From Rhizobium sp. 16-488-2b (GTDB taxonomy: Bacteria > Pseudomonadota > Alphaproteobacteria > Rhizobiales > Rhizobiaceae), in assembly GCF_017741815.1 (NCBI RefSeq), contig NZ_JAGHMF010000022.1, positions 1 through 64,000 on the forward strand: a DNA stretch of 64,000 nucleotides. Direction: 5' to 3'. The notes beneath the pieces were generated by a model. That model was not told the DNA's origin. It saw only the letters and a list, made by a program, of their open reading frames with translations, and ran no database searches. This document shows, piece by piece, positions 1-8,939 of this stretch (its first letter is position 1; each line of letters opens with the position of its first letter). Both the position numbers and the translations under genes were made by a program.

Positions 1-51
1 CCCATGGAATTCCCCCGCCCCCCCCATACCTACCCCTCCCGGAGGTAACCC

Positions 52-657
52 ATGGCCGAAGTCCTGCTCTTTCACCACGCCCAGGGCCTGACATCAGGCA
101 TCCATATCTTCGCCGATCACCTGCGCGATGCCGGCCATGTCGTGCACACGCCTGATCTCTTCGACGGCCATGTCTTTGCAAGCATCGACGAGGGTATGGC
201 CTATATCCAGGCGACCGGTTTCGATGCGCTGCGCGAGCGCGGCGTCAGGCTGGCCGACGACCTGCCGGCCGAGCTTGTCTATGCCGGCTTCTCCTTTGGC
301 GTCGTGCCGGCGCAGCAGCTGGCGCAGACGCGGCCCGGCGCGCGCGGCGCGCTTCTGTTCCACGCCTGCCTGCCGATATCGGGCGAGTGGTCCTTCGGCC
401 CATGGCCTGAGGGCGTGCCAGTGCAGATCCATGCCATGGATGCCGACCCGATCTTTATGCGCGAGGGCGATATCGATGCCGCCCGCGAGATCCTGGAGCA
501 TGTGAAAGAGGCGAGCCTTTTCCTCTACCCCGGCGACCAGCACTATTTCGCCGACAGCTCGCTCCCCTCATGGGATTCCGACGCCGCCGAAGTGCTCACC
601 CGCCGCGTCCTCGATTTCCTCAGACACGTCAACGGCGCCGGCGACGGCCTGCCTTGA
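52..657 (+). CDS. Dienelactone hydrolase family protein
   Basis: This 201-residue protein has the compact alpha/beta-hydrolase look of the dienelactone hydrolase family. The nucleophile elbow reads GFSFG, with Ser81 where classical dienelactone hydrolases have Cys. A late GDQHYF segment supplies the probable catalytic His, and an HAMDADP segment precedes it. No signal peptide is visible, so it is probably cytoplasmic. The ATG is preceded by GGAGGT at good spacing, which fixes the start. It is transcribed toward the tct operon and the two converge. The substrate cannot be read from sequence; a general esterase role is possible. Confidence 0.85.
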   Translation: MAEVLLFHHAQGLTSGIHIFADHLRDAGHVVHTPDLFDGHVFASIDEGMAYIQATGFDALRERGVRLADDLPAELVYAGFSFGVVPAQQLAQTRPGARGALLFHACLPISGEWSFGPWPEGVPVQIHAMDADPIFMREGDIDAAREILEHVKEASLFLYPGDQHYFADSSLPSWDSDAAEVLTRRVLDFLRHVNGAGDGLP

Positions 658-680
658 GGGAGAACCGGCCTGACGAAAAC

Positions 681-707
681 GGCCGGCGGATGTCTCCATC
701 GCCGGCC
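681..707 (-). terminator. Hairpin ending the tctCBA operon
   Basis: GGCCGGCG and CGCCGGCC form a GC-rich hairpin between the convergent hydrolase and tctA genes. Read on the minus strand it is followed by GTTTTC, a short T tract, so it could terminate tct transcription. It has no T run on the plus strand. Confidence 0.5.
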
Positions 708-753
708 GCAAGTCTTGGGGTTTGGGCAGTCTTTTTCTTTGTCTAAAGGCGGC

Positions 754-2271
754 TCAGTCTTCGCTGGCCGCCATCTGTGTCAGCACATCGCCGCGCCCGC
801 GCAAGCGAAGGATGAGCGGCAGGATCAGCGCCAAGGCCGCCAGACCGAGCAGCACGGCGGCGATCGGCGATTGCACGAGCGTCGTCACGTCGCCCTGGCT
901 GATGGCGAGCGCGCGGCGCAGCTGCTGCTCCGCCAGCGGTCCGAGGATCAGGCCGACGATGACGGGCGCGATCGGATAGTCGAAGACGCGCATGACATAG
1001 GCGATCAGCCCGAACACCAGCAACATGCCGAGTTCGAACACCGAGGGATTGGCGCCGATCGTACCCAGCGTCGCAAAGACCAGGATGCCGGCATAGAGCC
1101 ACGGCTTCGGGATCGTCAGCAGCCGCACCCACAGCCCGACCAGCGGCAGGTTGAGGACGAGCAGCATCAGGTTGGCGATGAGCAGCGAGGCGATCAGGCC
1201 CCAGACGAGCTGCGGATTGGTGGCAAACAGCAGCGGCCCCGGTTGCAGGCCATATTGCTGGAAGCCGGCCAGCATGATCGCCGCCGTTGCCGAAGTCGGC
1301 AGGCCGAGCGTCAATAGCGGCACCAGCGTGCCGGCGGCCGAGGCATTGTTGGCGGCTTCCGGGCCGGCGACGCCTTCGATCGCGCCGTTGCCGAATTCTT
1401 CCGGATGTTTGGAGAGTTTCTTTTCGGTCGCGTAGGAGAGGAACGTGCCGATCTCGGCGCCGCCGGCCGGCATGGCGCCGATCGGGAAACCGATGACGGT
1501 GCCGCGCAGCCACGCCTTCCAGGAGCGTGCCCAGTCCTGCGCCGTCATCCAGACCGAGCCCTTGATCGCCTCGATCTTGTCGGGTGCCGACGCACCCTGT
1601 GCTGCGATGAACAGCGTCTCGCCGATCGCAAACATCGCCACCGCCATCGTCGTCACCTCGATGCCGTCGAGGAGATCCGGAACGCCGAAGGAAAGCCGGT
1701 TCTGGCCGGTCAGCTGATCGATGCCGACAAGCGACAGCGCAAGACCGATAAACAGCGAGGTGAGGCCGCGAAGCGACGAATTGCCAAAGGCCGAAGACAC
1801 GGTAACGAAGGCGAGGATCATCAGCGCGAAATATTCGCGCGGACCGAAGACGAGGGCGATCTTGACGATCAGCGGCGCGATGAAGGCAAGCGCCAGCGTG
1901 GCGATCAGGCCGGCGACGAAGGAGCCGATCGCCGCGGTGGCGAGAGCCGGCCCGCCGCGTCCGGCGCGCGCCATCTTGTTGCCCTCGAGCGCCGTGACGA
2001 TCGAGGCGCTTTCGCCGGGCGTGTTCAAGAGGATCGATGTCGTGGAGCCGCCATACATGCCGCCGTAGTAGATGCCGGCGAACATGATCAGCGAGCCGGT
2101 CGCGTCGAGCTGGTAGGTGACGGGCAAAAGAAGCGCCACTGTTGTGGCCGGGCCGATGCCGGGAAGCACGCCGACCATGGTGCCGAGCGTGACGCCGATC
2201 AGCGCATAGAGCAGGTTCATCGGCTCCATCGCCGAGACCAGGCCCTGTAGAAGAAATTCGAATGTGCTCAT
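754..2271 (-). CDS. tctA: Tripartite tricarboxylate transporter large permease TctA
   Basis: This 505-residue, very hydrophobic protein matches the TctA family in length and motifs. The N-terminus has VGVLPGIGPATTVALLLP, and a second related segment (GFPIGAMPAGGAEIGTFLSY) lies in the second half, the internal duplication expected of TctA. Around a dozen membrane helices are predicted by eye. It should form the channel of a sodium- or proton-coupled carboxylate importer that works with a periplasmic TctC. It is the last gene of tctC-tctB-tctA, 22 bp after tctB. The substrate may be citrate, tricarballylate or another organic acid; the sequence does not decide. Confidence 0.95.
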   Translation of the reverse strand: MSTFEFLLQGLVSAMEPMNLLYALIGVTLGTMVGVLPGIGPATTVALLLPVTYQLDATGSLIMFAGIYYGGMYGGSTTSILLNTPGESASIVTALEGNKMARAGRGGPALATAAIGSFVAGLIATLALAFIAPLIVKIALVFGPREYFALMILAFVTVSSAFGNSSLRGLTSLFIGLALSLVGIDQLTGQNRLSFGVPDLLDGIEVTTMAVAMFAIGETLFIAAQGASAPDKIEAIKGSVWMTAQDWARSWKAWLRGTVIGFPIGAMPAGGAEIGTFLSYATEKKLSKHPEEFGNGAIEGVAGPEAANNASAAGTLVPLLTLGLPTSATAAIMLAGFQQYGLQPGPLLFATNPQLVWGLIASLLIANLMLLVLNLPLVGLWVRLLTIPKPWLYAGILVFATLGTIGANPSVFELGMLLVFGLIAYVMRVFDYPIAPVIVGLILGPLAEQQLRRALAISQGDVTTLVQSPIAAVLLGLAALALILPLILRLRGRGDVLTQMAASED

Positions 2272-2293
2272 GATGCTACTCTCAGGGCTCCCG

Positions 2294-2785
2294 TCAATGG
2301 ATCAGGTGTTCCAGCGGTCCCGCCGGAAGCGAAAGCTGAAGCACAACGGCAAAAAGCCAGTAGATGCCGAGACAGATGACGATGCCGACAGGAATGCTGA
2401 TCCAGATCCTGCGGGCGCCGAAGCCGGCGGCGGCAAGACCGAACAGGGCGCCGGTGGCAATCGAAAAGCCGAGCGGCCGGATCAGCACCATCTGCGCGAC
2501 GAGACCGGCGACGACCCAGACGACCGGGCCAAACTCCTGGCGCTCGCGCTCGGGAAAATCGCGGCGGAATGCGGCAAAGACGGTCCAGACGCCCAGGCCG
2601 ACGAGGACATAGGCGATCCAGTGCGGCACCGTCGCCGGGCCGACCTGCGAATAGCCCGTCGTCTCGTTGAGGCGCGCCACGTCGAAGAAGATGACGGCCG
2701 CCATGGCGACCAGCACGGCGGCAATAACAAGCGCCGCCCAATCAGGGCGGCGCTGTTGCGATGTCACTTGGTTTTCGGGGTTCAT
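2294..2785 (-). CDS. tctB: Tripartite tricarboxylate transporter small permease TctB
   Basis: This 163-residue protein has about four hydrophobic helices, as usual for the TctB small membrane subunit. Its first 15 residues are polar (MNPENQVTSQQRRPDW) and cytoplasmic. Its ATG overlaps the stop codon of tctC in an ATGA arrangement, so the two are probably translationally coupled. TctA follows after 22 bp. TctB sequences diverge strongly, so the call rests on size, hydrophobicity and position between tctC and tctA. Confidence 0.92.
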   Translation of the reverse strand: MNPENQVTSQQRRPDWAALVIAAVLVAMAAVIFFDVARLNETTGYSQVGPATVPHWIAYVLVGLGVWTVFAAFRRDFPERERQEFGPVVWVVAGLVAQMVLIRPLGFSIATGALFGLAAAGFGARRIWISIPVGIVICLGIYWLFAVVLQLSLPAGPLEHLIH

Positions 2786-3726
2786 TTAACCAGTCCGATG
2801 TCTTTCAGGATCGTTTCCGTCGCGGAAATGTCCTGCGCGAGCTGTGCTTCGAATTCCGGACCGGAGAGATAGGTGTCCATCCAGCCCTTGGTCTTCAGGT
2901 TGTCCTGCCAGGTCTTCGACTTGGCGAGCTTCTCGACATCGTCAGTCACGGCCTTCTTCTGCTCGTCGGTAAGGCCGGGAGCGGCAGCAACCATGCGCCA
3001 GTTCTGCAGCACGACGTCGAAGCCGGATTCCTTCAGCGTCGGCGCGTCGATACCGTCGACCTTCTTGTCGGCCGAGATCGCCAGCAGGCGCAGAGCACCG
3101 GCCTTGATCTGGCCTTCGAATTCGCCATAGGACGATACGCCGGCCGTCACCTGACCGCCGAGGATGGCGGCCAGAGCCTCGCCGCCGCCGGAAAACGCGA
3201 TGTAATTGATCTTGGTCGGATCGGCACCGGCAGCCTTGGCGAGCAGGCCGACGAGAATGTGGTCGGTGCCGCCGGCAGAACCGCCACCCCAGGAAACCGC
3301 GCCCGGATTTTCCTTCAGCTTGGCGACGAGATCCGCGACCGTCTTGATATCGGAATTCGCCGGCACGACGATGGCCTCGTATTCGCCGGTCAGGCGGGCG
3401 ATCGGAGTAACGTCCTTGAGGGTCACCGGCGACTTGTTGGTCAAGATGGCGCCGACCATGACATAGCCGCCGACGAGCAGGGCGTTCGGATTGCCCTTCT
3501 GCTGGCTGGCGAACTGGGCGATGCCGATCGTGCCGCCGGCGCCCGGAACGTTCATGACCTGAACTTTTCCGGAAATCTTCTCGCTCTGCAGCGAGGTTTG
3601 CATGGTGCGGGCCGTCTGGTCCCAGCCGCCGCCGGGAGCGGCAGGCGCCATGATCGAATAGTCGGCGGCATAGGCCGGCAGCGCGATGGCCGCCGCGAAA
3701 ATGCTGGTCAGGAAAATATGCTTCAA
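2782..3726 (-). CDS. tctC: Tripartite tricarboxylate transporter substrate-binding protein TctC
   Basis: This is the periplasmic solute receptor of the tct system, about 314 residues. I choose a TTG start at 3726 because GGAGG lies 8 bases upstream and because the protein then begins with a normal Sec signal (LKHIFLTSIFAAAIALPAYA, cleaved before ADYS). A longer reading from 3957 adds a sequence unlike any signal peptide. The mature part has family marks such as APGGGWDQTAR, a glycine-rich segment after NVPGAGG and a WGGGSAGGTDH loop that contacts the carboxylate. It is first in the operon and likely the most expressed product. Confidence 0.93.
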   Translation of the reverse strand: MKHIFLTSIFAAAIALPAYAADYSIMAPAAPGGGWDQTARTMQTSLQSEKISGKVQVMNVPGAGGTIGIAQFASQQKGNPNALLVGGYVMVGAILTNKSPVTLKDVTPIARLTGEYEAIVVPANSDIKTVADLVAKLKENPGAVSWGGGSAGGTDHILVGLLAKAAGADPTKINYIAFSGGGEALAAILGGQVTAGVSSYGEFEGQIKAGALRLLAISADKKVDGIDAPTLKESGFDVVLQNWRMVAAAPGLTDEQKKAVTDDVEKLAKSKTWQDNLKTKGWMDTYLSGPEFEAQLAQDISATETILKDIGLVK

Positions 3727-4052
3727 GAGACTGTCCTCCAAATGCGCGGTCTGTGACCACGCGTTGTTCTCGATCGGATCGGGAAGGACAGCGCACACGG
3801 ACGCGAAAACGCATCCGAAATATCTGGCGAAACTCCTCCCGAAACTTCCCCTATCCGCCTCCACGGAGTTGAAGTTCGTCAAAAGGGACCACAACAAGCT
3901 GTCATTTAGCTGACACCCCGCGCTTATCCAGTCAGGACGGACACTTTTTTGCCGCAATTCGAATTCGTGCCCGAAACTGCAGATTTCTGATTGATGTCGG
4001 GAACCCTTGTCGCCCTTCGACGTTAGACGAAAGTAATAGGGGAATTTGCGCC
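3727..4052. other. Divergent intergenic region between tctC and a small gene
   Basis: This 326-bp stretch holds the leader of tctC on one side and that of the small gene at 4053 on the other. It includes an A/T-rich part around 3940-4035. I see no convincing gene and no clear repeat or operator. It is the place to look for a TctD-type response-regulator site. Confidence 0.4.
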
Positions 4053-4253
4053 ATGAGCACGCACATCGACATCAACCAGATCAACGACGACCGCCAGAAT
4101 GACCGCTTGCGGGAAGTCTGGAGCGTCGCCGATTTTTCGCGCCGTCACCGGCTGGAAAAGGAAGAGGAGCAGCGCCTTTTCAAGCTGTTTGGCTCCTTCG
4201 CGACAAAGCAGGAACTGCTCTCGAACGCCCAGCGCCCCTGCCGATTCCGCTGA
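4053..4253 (+). CDS. Small hypothetical protein
   Basis: This 66-residue charged protein begins MSTHIDINQINDD and has a helical, acidic-basic middle (RRHRLEKEEEQRLFKLFG) followed by FATKQELLSNAQRP. It has no membrane segment or Cys pair. AGGGGA lies about 11 bases before the ATG. The style is that of short conserved proteins in Rhizobiaceae, but I do not recognise a family and give no function. It stands alone between the tct operon and a receiver gene transcribed the other way. Confidence 0.6.
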   Translation: MSTHIDINQINDDRQNDRLREVWSVADFSRRHRLEKEEEQRLFKLFGSFATKQELLSNAQRPCRFR

Positions 4254-4408
4254 GAAGCGGAGCGTCGCGCGAATAGGTCAAAACACCCATCCCTGGCGAA
4301 CACCACGGGCGCGCTATCGAGCGGCCCGCACATACGGCATGATCGCGGCGCCTAAGCGGACCTATTTTCACATCAGACAAATGAGATTTTAGCGAACCGC
4401 CCTGCGGC

Positions 4409-4801
4409 TCACGATGCCAGCGGCATCAGGAAGCGCGGCGAGATCAGCGATTTTCCGAAGCGGATCGCGGCCGCGTAATCAAGCGCTTCCGACACCTTCT
4501 CCGGCCAATGCGGCTTCGACACGACGCCAACGGCGCTGCGGCTGTTGCGCACCATCTCGGGATTGCCGGTGACGAATACGACGGTCACGCCATGCTCGCT
4601 AGACAAACGCTCGGCAATCGCAGGACCGGTCACGCCATCGGCAAGCTGAACATCCACCAGCGCCACTTCTGCCTGATCTGCAAGCTCCAGCGCTTCGTCC
4701 AGCGTTCGGGCCGGGCCGATGACGGTGTGACCGAGATCCTCGACGATGGATTCGAGATCGAGCGCGATCAACAATTCGTCTTCGACAATAAGAATATTCA
4801 T
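4409..4801 (-). CDS. Single-domain response regulator
   Basis: The product is a stand-alone receiver of about 130 residues. The acidic pocket (VEDE near residues 6-9), the phospho-acceptor Asp50 in ALVDVQLADG, a conserved Thr in FVTGNPE and the Lys of VVSKP are all present. I take the ATG at 4801 (MNILIVEDE) because an upstream in-frame extension does not resemble the fold. No output domain follows, so it probably passes phosphate to another protein or acts by binding. This receiver type often pairs with HWE or HisKA_2 kinases. No kinase is adjacent; an HWE kinase lies far away at 48236. Confidence 0.88.
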   Translation of the reverse strand: MNILIVEDELLIALDLESIVEDLGHTVIGPARTLDEALELADQAEVALVDVQLADGVTGPAIAERLSSEHGVTVVFVTGNPEMVRNSRSAVGVVSKPHWPEKVSEALDYAAAIRFGKSLISPRFLMPLAS

Positions 4802-5080
4802 GCGGTAGTGCCCATATCTGTGGAATGCATGCCAGCCTGAAACTCGAAAACGCGTGACGCCGCGATTGGTTCCCGACCTTTCCAATTTCCTAATATGGAG
4901 CCCGAGGGTTAAAAGAATAGTAGCCGCGCCATACCAATTTTGGGCTTTAAATGTTCAATACAAACCCCGCATGTCCCCGGCAAAACCGATGAAATCGGGC
5001 GAAAATATACTTATGCAACCCATCCGATATAAATGCGCCAAAACAACACGCCGAGCGCTTATCTGACGCTTAGCTAGCAT

Positions 5081-6148
5081 CTACTGCGTGCGCAGCACCT
5101 CGTTCCAATGCGCGATCAGCCGCGCGCGCTTCACCTGGTCGAGATAGACCATCAGGCCGGGGCTGACAGGCACGGGCCTCAGCTGCGCGCCGAGCAGCGC
5201 CTGCATAGTGTTCGCGGTGTTTTCGCCGGTCACCTCGGGGCTGACGGCGGGGATCTGCAGCTCGCGCGCCATGATCGTCTGCCCCTCCTTCGACATGAAG
5301 AAGGAGAGATAGCGCCGCCCAAGCTCCGGATTGGCCGCCGCCTGCGGCACCAGCCCGATCCGCGACATCACGACCGTATAGTCCTTCGGCAGCACGATGC
5401 CGACTTGCGGGTTACGCTTGGCCCAATCCGCCGCGTAGGAGCCGAGAATATTGTAGCCGAGCACGAAGCGTCCGTCCGACACCCGCTCCAGGATTGCCGA
5501 GCTCGTCGAATAAAGCTTCACCCCCGCCGCCCCCATGGCGCCGATGACCGACCAGATATCGCCGAACTGCTCCTGGTCGCGCGCCATGAACAGGAAGCCG
5601 ACGCCGGAGCGCTCGATATCATAGGTGCCGATCCGCCCATGCACCGCATCGCCCTTGCGCTTCAGATAATCGACGAACTCGGCGCGTGAGCTCGGCGGCT
5701 GTTCATTGACGAAGCTCGGCTTGTGATAGACGAAGACGGCGGGCTCGAAGGTCAGCGCATAGGCGGTGTTGCGCCAGTTCGCCCATTTCGGCCAGATCCC
5801 GCTCATCGGCAGGTTGCTCGGCTGCGCATAGCCGTCGTTGGAAAGCTTCACCTGCAGGTCCATCGCCGACGAAAAGGCGAAATCCGCCGTCGGCTTCCCC
5901 GCGTCCGTCTCCTGCACGATGCGATCGTAGATCTCCCCGGTCAGCATGTCCTCGTAGGTGACGGCGACGTCGGGGTTCGCCTCCTGAAATCCGCGGATCA
6001 TCGGCTGCGCCAGCGGCTCGTCGAGCGACGAATAGACGACGAGCACGGGTGCCGAAGCATTGCCCGACACAGCCGGATAGAAGATCGGCTCCGCCAGGGC
6101 CAAGCCCGGACAGAGCAACATCAACGCAAATAGTGGCAGTCTCCTCAT
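5081..6148 (-). CDS. Periplasmic ABC-type solute-binding protein (iron(III)-type fold)
   Basis: About 355 residues with a clear Sec signal (MRRLPLFALMLLCPGLALA, then EPIF). The mature part looks like a type II periplasmic binding protein of the iron(III)/thiamine group: VLVVYSSLDEPLAQPMIRGFQ near the start, then YEDMLTGEIYDRIVQE, and a late segment RRYLSFFMSKEGQ. In-frame starts at 6163 and 6181 (GTG) are possible but only lengthen the signal. No ABC permease or ATPase is nearby. Binding proteins of this kind often sit beside TctD/TctE-like two-component genes, which lie about 2 kb away, so it may feed a sensor rather than a transporter. That link is inference. Confidence 0.8.
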   Translation of the reverse strand: MRRLPLFALMLLCPGLALAEPIFYPAVSGNASAPVLVVYSSLDEPLAQPMIRGFQEANPDVAVTYEDMLTGEIYDRIVQETDAGKPTADFAFSSAMDLQVKLSNDGYAQPSNLPMSGIWPKWANWRNTAYALTFEPAVFVYHKPSFVNEQPPSSRAEFVDYLKRKGDAVHGRIGTYDIERSGVGFLFMARDQEQFGDIWSVIGAMGAAGVKLYSTSSAILERVSDGRFVLGYNILGSYAADWAKRNPQVGIVLPKDYTVVMSRIGLVPQAAANPELGRRYLSFFMSKEGQTIMARELQIPAVSPEVTGENTANTMQALLGAQLRPVPVSPGLMVYLDQVKRARLIAHWNEVLRTQ

Positions 6149-6312
6149 GCGATGAGAATGCATGACTGCGCCATAAGGCACAAGTGAGCACCACCCACGC
6201 TATGCTGCACATGCTCAATGCCCGCCCAAAGGCGTAACCGTCGCGCGCGACAAGCAGCACCAAAGACGTTAGACTTCAAGCGACCCAGTTGCCCTATCAC
6301 GCGGAGGCCGCA

Positions 6313-8163
6313 TTGGAGCGACGACTGACAGCCATCCTCGCCGCCGATGTCGTCGGTTATTCCAGGCTGATGGGCATCGACGAAACAGGCACGCTGAAGG
6401 CCTTCAACCGTCACCGCGTCGAGCTGATCGAGCCGGCGATTCTCGAATATGGCGGCCGGGTGGTGAAGCTGCTCGGCGATGGTCTGCTGGTGGAATTCGG
6501 CAGCGTCGTCAACGCGGTCGCCTGCGCCGTCGAAATCCAGCGCGGCGTAGCACTCGGCAATGCCGAGGTGCCCGAGGAACGCCGCATCCGCTTCCGCATC
6601 GGCGTCAATCTCGGTGATGTTATCGTCGAGGGCGGCGATATCTTCGGCGACGGCGTCAATGTCGCGGCAAGGCTCGAGGCCGTCGCGGACCCCGGCGGCA
6701 TTGCCGTCTCCTCCTCGGTCCGCGACCATGTCGGTGCCCGTCTCGACCTGCGCTTCGAAGATCGCGGCCGTCAGACACTGAAGAACATCGAGCAGAAGGT
6801 CCATGTCTACGCCGTGCTCGTTGATCTCCCTGATCAGAGCACGGGCGTGGCCTCCGAAACGCCCATCGCCGGCACGCGCTCCATCGTCGTGCTGCCCTTC
6901 ACCAACATGAGCGGCGATCCCGACCAGGAGTATTTCTCAGACGGTCTGACGGAAGACATCATCACCGACCTGTCGAAGATCTCGGGCCTGCTGGTTACGC
7001 CGCGCAACACCACCTTCGCCTACAAGGGCCGCGCCATGAAGATCGGCCAGATCGCCTGCGAGCTCTCGGTTCGCTATGTGCTGCAGGGCAGTGTTCGCAC
7101 ATCCGGCGGCCGCGTGCGCATCAGCGCCCAGATGATCGACGCCTGCAACGAGGATCACCTCTGGGCCGATCGCTACGACCGCGACCTCACCGACATCTTC
7201 GCCATCCAGGACGAGATCGCGCATGCGATCGTCGGCCAATTGAAGGTCAAGATGCGCCCGGAGGAAGTGCGCGCGCTGGAAAGCGACCCCACCACCAATG
7301 TCGAGGCCTACACCTACTATCTGCGCGGCCGCAAGTTCGCCCGCACCATGACCATGTCCTACCTCATCATGGCGAGGCGCATGTTCTACAAGGCGGTCGA
7401 GCTTGATCCGAATTATGCCCGCGCCTATGCCGGCATCGCAGATTGCGACAGCGCGCTCTACATTTGGTACGCCGCCGAGCTGCCGATCGACGAGATCCTC
7501 GAGATGACATCAAAGGCGCTGGCGCTGGACCCAAATCTCGCCGAAGCCCATGCCGCCCGCGCCATCGCGCTGCATCACGCCGCCCGCGACGGAGAAGCCG
7601 ACATCTATTTCGCCCGGGCGCTGGCGCTCGACCCCAATCTCTTCGAGGCCAACTTCCACTTCGCCCACCGCCTGTTCAAGCGCGGCCAGTTCGAGGACGC
7701 GATCATCTATTTCGAGCGTTCCGCCAGCCTCTACGGCGATGACTACGTCTCCCCGGTCCTGCTCGCCGCCGCCTTCCGCTCGCTCGGACTTCCCGAGGAT
7801 GGCCGCAAATGGGCGGCCGAAGGGGCTGTTCGCGCCGAACGCGCCGCCGAGCAGAACCCCGGCAACTCCGCCCCTGTCCACCGCGCGGCGCTTGCCTACG
7901 CGCAGATCGGTGACGACAAGCGTGCCGTCTCCTGGATCAACCGCGCGCTCGCCATGGACCCGCATGACGTCATCACCCGCTACAACGCCGTCTGCGTCCA
8001 CGCTTTGCTTGGAGAAACCGACCGCGCCGTCGAGCATATGCAGCAATTGCTCCCCAATAGCTCCTCCTACCAGATCGGCTGGTTCGAAAACGATTCAGAC
8101 CTCGACAACATCCGCTCCGACCCACGCTTCATCGAGCTGATGGCCGCCATCGCTGAGCAGTGA
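6313..8163 (+). CDS. Class III adenylate/guanylate cyclase with TolB-like and TPR regions
   Basis: A roughly 616-residue protein with three parts. Residues 1-170 are a class III cyclase catalytic domain (LTAILAADVVGYSRLMG, then KLLGDGLLVEF and NLGDVIVEGGDIFGDGVNVAARLE), with the metal-binding Asp residues in place. Residues about 190-325 resemble the TolB-like/FlgO-like domain common in rhizobial cyclases (VLPFTNMSGDPDQEYFSDGL). The rest is helical TPR-like repeats. I choose the TTG at 6313 because GGAGG sits 5 bases before it; a TTG at 6289 lacks this. It should make cAMP or cGMP in the cytosol, with the TPR part binding a partner. Rhizobial genomes carry many such cyclases. Confidence 0.9.
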   Translation: MERRLTAILAADVVGYSRLMGIDETGTLKAFNRHRVELIEPAILEYGGRVVKLLGDGLLVEFGSVVNAVACAVEIQRGVALGNAEVPEERRIRFRIGVNLGDVIVEGGDIFGDGVNVAARLEAVADPGGIAVSSSVRDHVGARLDLRFEDRGRQTLKNIEQKVHVYAVLVDLPDQSTGVASETPIAGTRSIVVLPFTNMSGDPDQEYFSDGLTEDIITDLSKISGLLVTPRNTTFAYKGRAMKIGQIACELSVRYVLQGSVRTSGGRVRISAQMIDACNEDHLWADRYDRDLTDIFAIQDEIAHAIVGQLKVKMRPEEVRALESDPTTNVEAYTYYLRGRKFARTMTMSYLIMARRMFYKAVELDPNYARAYAGIADCDSALYIWYAAELPIDEILEMTSKALALDPNLAEAHAARAIALHHAARDGEADIYFARALALDPNLFEANFHFAHRLFKRGQFEDAIIYFERSASLYGDDYVSPVLLAAAFRSLGLPEDGRKWAAEGAVRAERAAEQNPGNSAPVHRAALAYAQIGDDKRAVSWINRALAMDPHDVITRYNAVCVHALLGETDRAVEHMQQLLPNSSSYQIGWFENDSDLDNIRSDPRFIELMAAIAEQ

Positions 8164-8234
8164 AGCCGTAAAAAGCGCATCGTGACATCGCCAGCGCCGC
8201 CCTGTAGTCTCCGGCGAGATCGAGGGGAGGATCC

Positions 8235-8939
8235 GTGCGCATTCTACTGGTGGAGGATAATATCGCGCTGGCCGACGGGCTGTCGGCCATTCTGCGCGGC
8301 ACCGGCCATGCCGTCGATGTCGTCCATGATGGCGCATCCGCCAATGCGGTGACGGCGGCCGAGAGCTTCGACCTCGTGGTGCTCGATCTCAACCTGCCCG
8401 AGATGGACGGCCTCGACGTGCTGCGCGCCATGCGCGCCCGCCAGAACCAGGCCGCCGTCCTGATCCTCACCGCACGCGGCACGCCGGAAGAGCGCGTCAA
8501 GGGCCTCGACCTCGGCGCCGACGACTATCTGATAAAACCCTTCGACATCTCCGAATTCGAGGCCCGGGTGCGCGTTCTCCTGCGCCGCCAGGCCGGCCTG
8601 CATTCGGCAACCGTCAGCTTCGGCGGCCTGTCGCTCGATCTGAATTCGCGCGCCTTCTTCTCGGGCAGCACACCGCTCGACATCCCCGCCCGCGAGCTCG
8701 GCCTGCTCGAAATCCTCTTCATGCGCGCCGGCAAGGTGGTGTCGAAGGAAGCGATCATCCAGTCGCTCACCGCCTTCAACGACGACATCTCCGCCAACGC
8801 CATCGAACAATATGTCAGCCGCCTCAGAAAACGCCTCGCCCCACATGGGCTGACGGTGAAGACCGCGCGGGGGATCGGCTACTATCTCGACAAGCTGCCC
8901 GAGCCCGCACCCGATATTGCCGCTCCCGAGGCCTCATGA
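8235..8939 (+). CDS. TctD-like response regulator (OmpR family)
   Basis: This 234-residue protein has a receiver (acidic VEDN, phospho-acceptor Asp51 in VVLDLNLPEMDG, Lys in LIKPFD) and a C-terminal winged helix of the OmpR type (DIPARELGLLEILFMRAGKVVSKE, then NAIEQYVSRLRKRL). It starts with GTG after GGGGAGG. The gene overlaps the following kinase gene by 4 bp (ATGA). With a TctE-like partner and a tct transporter in the same window, regulation of tctCBA or another carboxylate uptake system is a fair inference, but no binding site was identified. Confidence 0.92.
   Translation: MRILLVEDNIALADGLSAILRGTGHAVDVVHDGASANAVTAAESFDLVVLDLNLPEMDGLDVLRAMRARQNQAAVLILTARGTPEERVKGLDLGADDYLIKPFDISEFEARVRVLLRRQAGLHSATVSFGGLSLDLNSRAFFSGSTPLDIPARELGLLEILFMRAGKVVSKEAIIQSLTAFNDDISANAIEQYVSRLRKRLAPHGLTVKTARGIGYYLDKLPEPAPDIAAPEAS

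Noticed and set aside
3727..3957. N-terminal extension of tctC
   Set aside because: The TTG at 3726 has GGAGG and gives a proper signal peptide; the extension does not.
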